This document shows positions 7,532-12,146 of a stretch of DNA of 12,146 bases, in pieces. This DNA is from Bacteroidales bacterium (GTDB taxonomy: Bacteria > Bacteroidota > Bacteroidia > Bacteroidales > Paludibacteraceae), in contig CAAGDU010000103.1 in assembly GCA_900768725.1 (NCBI GenBank), positions 1 through 12,146 of the forward strand. The letters run 5' to 3'. Each line of letters begins with the position of its first letter. The stretch's first letter is position 1. The notes under the pieces are model-generated. The model saw only the letters and a list, made by a program, of their open reading frames with translations, searched no databases and was not told the DNA's origin. The position numbers and the translations under genes were made by a program.

Positions 7532-10153
7532 ATGAGAAGACAATTTTCCATCCTCTTTTTCCTATTGCTCTGCTTATCATCCGTATGCGCGCGAAACGTG
7601 CGTATCTATGGCTATGTGGTGGACTCTGATAATCGGGGGATTGAGTTGGCGAATGTGTACGAGATAGGACCCACCCCATCCCTCCCTACAAGGGAGGGAG
7701 AAAATGGTACCACCACGAACAAGAACGGATACTATGAGTTGATACTGATGGAGCCTCGTGATACGATAATGCTGGTGTTCTCTATGGTGGGGTACACTAC
7801 TGTCTATCAGCGGATTGTGTCGCCGCAGGAGGTGCTGAATGTGAATGTAGAGATGGCGACGAGCGAGGAATGGTTAGAGGAGGTGGAAGTGCGGGGCGTG
7901 AAGCGGCAGACGACGATGATGGACCATATCGATGCCGGTGCGAGCCGCGTGATGCCCGATGCCACAGGCGGGTCTATCGAGAGCCTGCTCATCACCTTTG
8001 CCGGCGTGAACCAGAACAACGAGTTGAGCAGTCAGTACAACGTGCGCGGCGGCAGTTTTGATGAGAACGTGGTCTATGTGAACGGCATAGAGGTGCACCG
8101 TCCCTTGCTGATTCGCAGCGGGCAACAGGAGGGGTTGTCGTTCGTCAATCCGTCGATGGTGGAGAACGTGGAGTTCTCGGCGGGCGGCTACGGCGCACAG
8201 TACGGGGATAAGATGGCATCGGTGCTGGATATCCGCTACAAACAGCCGGAGCGCTTCGAGGGCTCGTTGAGCGCCAGCCTACTCGGAGCAAGCGTGTATG
8301 TGGGAATGGGAGACCCCCTCCAACTCCCCCTACAAAGGGGGAGAGAAGATGAATTACCTTCGTCTATAGATACTAATCTTTCCCCCTCCCTTCGTAGGGA
8401 GGGACGGGGTGGGTCCCGTGTCTCTTTCTCGCAGATGCACGGCATACGGTACAAGACCTCACAGTATATGCTCGGGTCGCTCGCTACAGCAGGAAACTAC
8501 CAACCGAATTACTTTGACTATCAGACCATGCTGACATGGCAAAGAACCCCCTCCCTTGGTAGGGAGGGGCGGGGGGGGTCGTGGACGACCTCTTTCTTGG
8601 GCAATGTGAGTGTGAATGACTATGTGTTTCAGCCGGATTCGATGTCGGAGAGTTGGGGCGGATTGGACGCGAAGCACCTGAATATATGGTACGATGGGCA
8701 GGAGAAAGACCGCTTCGTAACGGCTTTTGCCGCGCTGAGCACGGGGGGGCAGGTGAGCCGCGAGGTGAGCATCGGCTTCGATGCGAGCGGTTTCTACACC
8801 AACGAGCGCGAGACCTACGACATCACGGGCGAGTACGTGCTGTCGAACAAGTCGTTAGACGCGGAGAACCCCGACGCGGGCGGCGGTCGCCAGGGAGAGA
8901 TGGTGGACCCGAGCGGGCAGACGGATGTGCTGGGCACGGGTAAGTACCACCAGCATGCCCGCAACCGACTGGAGGCGGGTGTGGCAACGCTGTCGCACCA
9001 CGGCGAGTGGAAACGCGGGCAGAACAGCCTGACATGGGGCGTGAGCGCGCAGGGCGAGTGGATACGCGACCATATCAGCGAGTGGGAATGGCGCGACTCG
9101 GCGGGCTACAGCCTGCCTAACAACGGGCAAGACATGCTCCTCTACTACGCCATGCAGGGCGACAGCAGCATGCAGTCGGCGCGCGTGCAGGGCTACGTGC
9201 AGAACACCCATAAGTGGAACACCGACAAGGGGCAGGTGATACTGACCGTGGGCGGACGCCTGCAATGGTGGAGTTGGACCAACGAAGTGCTGCCCAGCCC
9301 GCGGGCGAGCCTCGTCTATATCCCCGGCTGGAAGCGCGATTTCAGTTTCCGCTTGGCGACAGGGCTCTACTACCAAGCGCCGTTCTACAAGGAGTTGCGC
9401 GACACGCTGACGGGGGCGGACGGCGTAACGCGTATCTCGCTCACGCGCGACCTGAAAGCGCAACGGTCGGTGCACGTGGTGCTGGGCGGCGACTACTATT
9501 TCCGCGCATGGGGACGACCGTTTAAGTTTACCGCCGAAGCATACTACAAGTATATTGACCGCATGGAGAGTTACACGGTGGACAACGTGCGGGTGCGCTA
9601 CTCGGGCAAGAACGACTCGGAGGGTTACGCGGCGGGGCTGGACTTGAAACTCTACGGCGAATTGGTGCCCGGGGCGGATAGTTGGATTAGTTTCTCGGTG
9701 ATGAGTGCGAAGCAGCGGTTGCTTGACCGTCCCGATTTGGGCTGGATACCCTCTCCGCAGGAGCAACGCTACTCGTTCTCCATGCTGTTTCAAGACTATG
9801 TGCCGCAGTTCCCGCAGTTGAAGTTCCACCTGAAGATGCTGTGGAGCGATGGCATGCCCTTTGCGGCACCGCGCGACTATGCCAGCATGAAGACGCTCCG
9901 CATGTCCGACTATCGGCGTATAGACATCGGTGCCACATATGCTTTCAACGCGAAGACAGCGAAGTTCATGCGCGCACCGAGCGCGAAGCACGTGGCGGAA
10001 TGGGCGATACAGTTTGAGGTATTCAACCTCGTGGGCTGGAAGAACGTGAACTCCTATTTCTGGGTGAGCGATGCCTATGGGCAGCAGTGGGCAAGCCCCA
10101 ACTACCTCACCGGCAGACGCTACAACCTGAAACTGACGGTGGACTTGAAGTAA
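7532..10153 (+). CDS. TonB-dependent outer-membrane receptor with carboxypeptidase-regulatory-like N-domain
   Basis: An 873-residue outer-membrane beta-barrel importer that takes up a ligand using TonB/proton-motive energy. The N-terminus has a clear signal peptide, MRRQFSILFFLLLCLSSVCA, with cleavage expected after A20. Residues about 22-110 form a carboxypeptidase-regulatory-like domain (RIYGYVVDSDNRGIELANV...NKNGYYEL). A plug domain follows at about 130-235, with YNVRGGSFDENVVYVNGIEV at 169-188 and FSAGGYGAQYGDKMASVLDI after it. The rest is the barrel, ending YNLKLTVDLK. No SusD partner or neighbouring utilisation genes are seen, so the ligand cannot be named. Three insertions encoded by palindromic repeats interrupt otherwise family-like sequence: residues about 46-57, 261-295 and 339-350. 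All keep the frame, so the gene appears intact. The start fits the promoter and the signal peptide. Family assignment is firm; a siderophore, vitamin or glycan ligand are all possible. Confidence 0.93.
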   Translation: MRRQFSILFFLLLCLSSVCARNVRIYGYVVDSDNRGIELANVYEIGPTPSLPTREGENGTTTNKNGYYELILMEPRDTIMLVFSMVGYTTVYQRIVSPQEVLNVNVEMATSEEWLEEVEVRGVKRQTTMMDHIDAGASRVMPDATGGSIESLLITFAGVNQNNELSSQYNVRGGSFDENVVYVNGIEVHRPLLIRSGQQEGLSFVNPSMVENVEFSAGGYGAQYGDKMASVLDIRYKQPERFEGSLSASLLGASVYVGMGDPLQLPLQRGREDELPSSIDTNLSPSLRREGRGGSRVSFSQMHGIRYKTSQYMLGSLATAGNYQPNYFDYQTMLTWQRTPSLGREGRGGSWTTSFLGNVSVNDYVFQPDSMSESWGGLDAKHLNIWYDGQEKDRFVTAFAALSTGGQVSREVSIGFDASGFYTNERETYDITGEYVLSNKSLDAENPDAGGGRQGEMVDPSGQTDVLGTGKYHQHARNRLEAGVATLSHHGEWKRGQNSLTWGVSAQGEWIRDHISEWEWRDSAGYSLPNNGQDMLLYYAMQGDSSMQSARVQGYVQNTHKWNTDKGQVILTVGGRLQWWSWTNEVLPSPRASLVYIPGWKRDFSFRLATGLYYQAPFYKELRDTLTGADGVTRISLTRDLKAQRSVHVVLGGDYYFRAWGRPFKFTAEAYYKYIDRMESYTVDNVRVRYSGKNDSEGYAAGLDLKLYGELVPGADSWISFSVMSAKQRLLDRPDLGWIPSPQEQRYSFSMLFQDYVPQFPQLKFHLKMLWSDGMPFAAPRDYASMKTLRMSDYRRIDIGATYAFNAKTAKFMRAPSAKHVAEWAIQFEVFNLVGWKNVNSYFWVSDAYGQQWASPNYLTGRRYNLKLTVDLK
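7668..7701 (+). repeat. Family 1 palindromic arm, type B, in frame in the N-domain
   Basis: Begins GACCCACCCCA and contains a perfect 9-bp hairpin: TCCCTCCCT (7679-7687), loop ACA, AGGGAGGGA (7691-7699). It is read as PTPSLPTREGE and lies between LANVYEIG and NGTTTNKNGYYEL, where the domain family normally has a short loop. It matches 32 of 34 bases at 10157-10190 in the same orientation. Confidence 0.88.
8312..8415 (+). repeat. Family 1 doublet (REPIN-like), 104 bp, in frame in the receptor barrel
   Basis: Two inverted arms flank a 40-bp middle. The left arm (A-type, GACCCCCTCCAA) has hairpin CTCCCCCT (8324-8331), loop ACAA, AGGGGGAG (8336-8343). The right arm (B-type, inverted, ending ACGGGGTGGGTC) has hairpin CCCTCCCT (8384-8391), loop TCGT, AGGGAGGG (8396-8403). 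It encodes residues 261-295 between SLLGASVYVGMG and RVSFSQMHGIRYKT, which are normally close together in this receptor family. The middle keeps the gene frame open but has stop triplets in other frames. No target-site duplication is obvious. Confidence 0.88.
8547..8580 (-). repeat. Family 1 palindromic arm, type B, inverted, in frame in the barrel
   Basis: On the minus strand this reads GACCCCCCCGCCCCTCCC and has the family hairpin: CCCCTCCCT (8548-8556), loop TGGT, AGGGAGGGG (8561-8569). On the + strand it is translated as TPSLGREGRGGS (residues 339-350) between YQTMLTWQR and WTTSFLGNVS, that is, between two barrel strands. The peptide resembles SPSLRREGRGGS, produced by the inverted arm of the upstream doublet. 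Confidence 0.87.
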
Positions 10154-10156
10154 AAA

Positions 10157-10262
10157 GACCCACCTCGTCCCTCCCTACAAGGGAGGGAGATAAATAATAA
10201 CTATTGTATAACTAAAACTAATTTTCCTCCCCTCCCCCTTGTAGGGGGAGTTGGAGGGAGTC
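10157..10262 (-). repeat. Family 1 doublet (REPIN-like), 106 bp, between the receptor gene and mutS
   Basis: This is the reverse-oriented counterpart of the doublet at 8312-8415. The left arm is B-type (GACCCACCTCG) with hairpin TCCCTCCCT (10168-10176), loop ACA, AGGGAGGGA (10180-10188). The right arm is A-type and inverted, with hairpin CTCCCCCT (10232-10239), loop TGT, AGGGGGAG (10243-10250), ending AGTTGGAGGGAGTC. Between them lies an AT-rich stretch full of stop triplets. The element starts 3 bp after the receptor stop and ends 5 bp before the mutS ATG, so it is nearly the entire 114-bp spacer. It may also protect the 3' end of the receptor mRNA or weakly terminate it (inference). Confidence 0.88.
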
Positions 10263-10267
10263 CTACT

Positions 10268-12146
10268 ATGGCAGAGCAGTTAACTCCAATGATGAAGCAG
10301 TTTCGAGACATCAAGGCGCAGTACCCTGATGCGATGTTGCTGTTTCGGTGCGGCGACTTCTACGAGACCTATTGCGAGGATGCTGTGGAAGCCAGCAAGA
10401 TACTGAATATCACGCTCACCCACCGCAATAACGGGGGCGGAGCAGCCCCTACGGAGATGGCAGGTTTCCCCTTCCATGCGCTGGATACCTATCTGCCGAA
10501 GTTGGTGCGCGCGGGGCGACGCGTGGCGATATGCGACCAGTTGGAAGACCCTAAACTGACGAAGAAACTGGTGAAACGCGGGGTGACGGAGTTGGTTACC
10601 CCGGGCGTCAGTTACTCCGACACCACGTTGCAGCAGAAAGAGAACACATGGGTGGCAGCCGTGCAGTTCACACGCCACTCATTAGGTATTGCCTTTCTCG
10701 ACATCTCCACGGGCGAGTTCCTCGCCGCCGAAGGAGCAAGCGACTATATTGACAAACTGCTGACTAACTTCGCTCCCAAGGAGGTGCTCTTCCTGCGCGG
10801 GCGCAAAGCGGATTTCGAGGCGCACTTCGGCAACAAGTACTTCACCTTTGAGTTGGAGGACTGGATGCTCAACGAGACGAGCGCGGTGGAGCGGCTGCAT
10901 AAACAATGGGGCGTGCAGAACCTGAAAGGCTTCGGGCTGGAGAAGATGCCCAATGCAGTGATTGCCGCCGGCGGCATCCTCCACTATCTGGACATGACGC
11001 AGCACCTGCAGACTGCACATATCCAGCACCTGAGCCGCATAGAGGAAGAGCGCTATGTGTGGCTCGACCGCTTCACGATACGCAACCTCGAACTGACGGG
11101 CGCACAGCGCGAGGAAGGCAAGACGCTGTTCGAGGTACTCGACCGTACGCAGTCGCCTATGGGGGCGCGCATGCTCCATCGTTGGATGGCGCTCCCGCTC
11201 AAAGATGTGCGCCCGATACGCAATAGGCAGATGGTAGTGGAGCATTTCTTCAAGCACCCCGACCAACGCGACACGCTACGGGCGGAGATAGCGAAGATGC
11301 AGGACATGGAGCGCGTGGTGAGCAAGATAGCCACGGGGCGTATCTCGCCGCGCGAGATGGTGCAACTGGCGGTTGCCCTGCGGGCGGTAGGGACTATCAA
11401 AGAGGTGTGCCTCTCGGCAACGGACAACGCCTATCTTTCGCTGCTCGGCGACCAGATGGAGACCTGCGCGGAGATGCGAGGACGCATAGAGCGTGAGATA
11501 CAGCCTAACCCGCCGGCAGTGCAGGGGCGACCCGGAATCATCGCGCGGGGTGTGGATAGCGAGTTGGACGACTTGCGCGACCTGCATAGCAACAGCAAAG
11601 ACTACCTGCTGCGTCTGCAACAAAGCGAGAGCGAGAAGACGGGCATCCAGAGCCTGAAGATTGGCTTCAACAACGTCTTCGGCTACTATCTGGAGGTGCG
11701 CAACACCTACAAAGAGCAGGTGCCGCCCGAGTGGATTCGCAAGCAGACGCTCGCCAACGCCGAGCGCTACATCACGGAGGAACTCAAAGAGTATGAGGAC
11801 AAGATTCTGACGGCGGAGGAGAAGATACAGGTGATAGAGAACAGGCTCTACAACGAGTTGATGCTCGCGCTGACCGACTATGTGCCGGAGATGCAGGTAG
11901 ATGCGAACATCGTGGCGCAGCTGGACTGCCTGCTGTCGTTTGCCACCGTGGCAGCGGAGAACAAGTATATCTGCCCCGATGTGAACGATGGGCTGGTGAT
12001 AGATATCCGGCAGGGACGGCACCCCGTCATCGAACAGCAGATGCCGCTGGGCGAGGCGTATATCGCCAACGATGTGCTGCTGGACAACAACGGACAGCAA
12101 ATCATCATCATCACAGGTCCGAACATGGCGGGTAAGTCGGCGTTGC
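10268..12146 (+). CDS. mutS: DNA mismatch repair protein MutS, N-terminal part (3'-truncated)
   Basis: The first 626 codons of MutS, which binds mismatched bases and recruits MutL in post-replicative mismatch repair. I translated the frame from 10268 to the window end and found no stop. The mismatch-recognition motif is in GDFYETY, with the stacking Phe31 and Glu33 (F-x-E). The connector and core domains follow, then the clamp region with KIGFNNVFGYYLEVRN and LANAERYITEELKEYEDKIL. ITGPNMAGKSAL begins at about residue 615; its Walker A segment GPNMAGKS is 617-624, almost the same position as in E. coli MutS, so nothing is inserted in this part. The window ends immediately after it; the rest of the ATPase domain lies outside. 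The leader is a palindromic doublet whose last arm supplies GGAGG at 10253-10257, 10 nt before the ATG, resembling a Shine-Dalgarno sequence. No own promoter is evident. Confidence 0.97.
   Translation, partial: MAEQLTPMMKQFRDIKAQYPDAMLLFRCGDFYETYCEDAVEASKILNITLTHRNNGGGAAPTEMAGFPFHALDTYLPKLVRAGRRVAICDQLEDPKLTKKLVKRGVTELVTPGVSYSDTTLQQKENTWVAAVQFTRHSLGIAFLDISTGEFLAAEGASDYIDKLLTNFAPKEVLFLRGRKADFEAHFGNKYFTFELEDWMLNETSAVERLHKQWGVQNLKGFGLEKMPNAVIAAGGILHYLDMTQHLQTAHIQHLSRIEEERYVWLDRFTIRNLELTGAQREEGKTLFEVLDRTQSPMGARMLHRWMALPLKDVRPIRNRQMVVEHFFKHPDQRDTLRAEIAKMQDMERVVSKIATGRISPREMVQLAVALRAVGTIKEVCLSATDNAYLSLLGDQMETCAEMRGRIEREIQPNPPAVQGRPGIIARGVDSELDDLRDLHSNSKDYLLRLQQSESEKTGIQSLKIGFNNVFGYYLEVRNTYKEQVPPEWIRKQTLANAERYITEELKEYEDKILTAEEKIQVIENRLYNELMLALTDYVPEMQVDANIVAQLDCLLSFATVAAENKYICPDVNDGLVIDIRQGRHPVIEQQMPLGEAYIANDVLLDNNGQQIIIITGPNMAGKSAL

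Noticed and set aside
7668..8580. Possible CRISPR array from the repeated CCCTCCCT / AGGGAGGG units
   Set aside because: Spacing is irregular, arms occur in both orientations, the units lie within an open reading frame, and there are no cas genes or uniform spacers.
7532..10153. Receptor gene as a pseudogene disrupted by insertions
   Set aside because: All insertions preserve the frame, signal peptide, plug and C-terminal strand are intact, and there is no internal stop.
10430..10460. GGGGGCGGAGCAGCCCC in mutS as another inserted palindrome
   Set aside because: The symmetry is weak and the protein segment (HRNNGGGAAPTEMAG) is about the same length as in E. coli MutS, so there is no sign of insertion.
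12113..12146. Ala in the MutS Walker A (GPNMAGKS) as an unusual active-site change
   Set aside because: The Ala replaces a non-catalytic Gly and, from general knowledge, is usual in Bacteroidetes MutS; the key Lys and Ser are present.

Overview
The window looks like a chromosomal segment of a Bacteroidota bacterium, probably of the order Bacteroidales; the genus cannot be settled from this sequence alone. Four things point there: RpoB, RpoC and MutS of the Bacteroidetes type; a TonB-dependent receptor with the N-terminal carboxypeptidase-regulatory-like extension typical of the phylum; two promoters that fit the Bacteroidetes -33/-7 consensus (TTTG, about 20 bp, TAnnTTTG); and A/T-rich leaders, mostly without a Shine-Dalgarno sequence. 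Coding DNA is fairly GC-rich and the spacers are strongly AT-rich. All genes are on the + strand.

Layout: the 3' part of rpoB (1-1378); an unusual rpoB-rpoC spacer holding nested inverted repeats around a GC-rich hairpin (1379-1513); complete rpoC (1514-5848) with a good intrinsic terminator (about 5867-5915); a promoter (5929-5960) and a gene for a probably exported alpha/beta hydrolase (5980-7347); a spacer with a perfect 26-bp direct repeat, a second promoter (7441-7472) and a GC hairpin next to the start codon; a TonB-dependent receptor gene (7532-10153); a paired palindromic element filling the next spacer (10157-10262); and the first 626 codons of mutS (10268 to the window end), cut off in its Walker A motif. 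rpoB/rpoC form the conserved RNA polymerase operon. The hydrolase and the receptor each have their own promoter. I see no separate promoter for mutS, which may be co-transcribed with the receptor.

The most interesting content is a dense population of short palindromic repeats. Family 1 has termini of the form GACCC(A/C)CC and a perfect 8-9 bp hairpin core of the CCCTCCCT / AGGGAGGG type. It occurs six times: two inverted doublets of 104 and 106 bp, each made of one A-type and one B-type arm and lying in opposite orientations, plus two single arms. One doublet and both single arms lie inside the receptor gene, all in frame, adding about 59 proline/arginine/glycine-rich residues at three places that look like loops. 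The other doublet forms almost the whole leader of mutS. Family 2 is a 29-bp GC palindrome found in the rpoB-rpoC spacer and, in frame, inside the hydrolase gene just before its nucleophile elbow. A related-looking but different GC hairpin ends 8 nt before the receptor start codon. The arrangement resembles REPINs (REP doublets) and the protein-inserted palindromic elements of Rickettsia, but here in a Bacteroidetes. No transposase or other mobilising enzyme is in the window.
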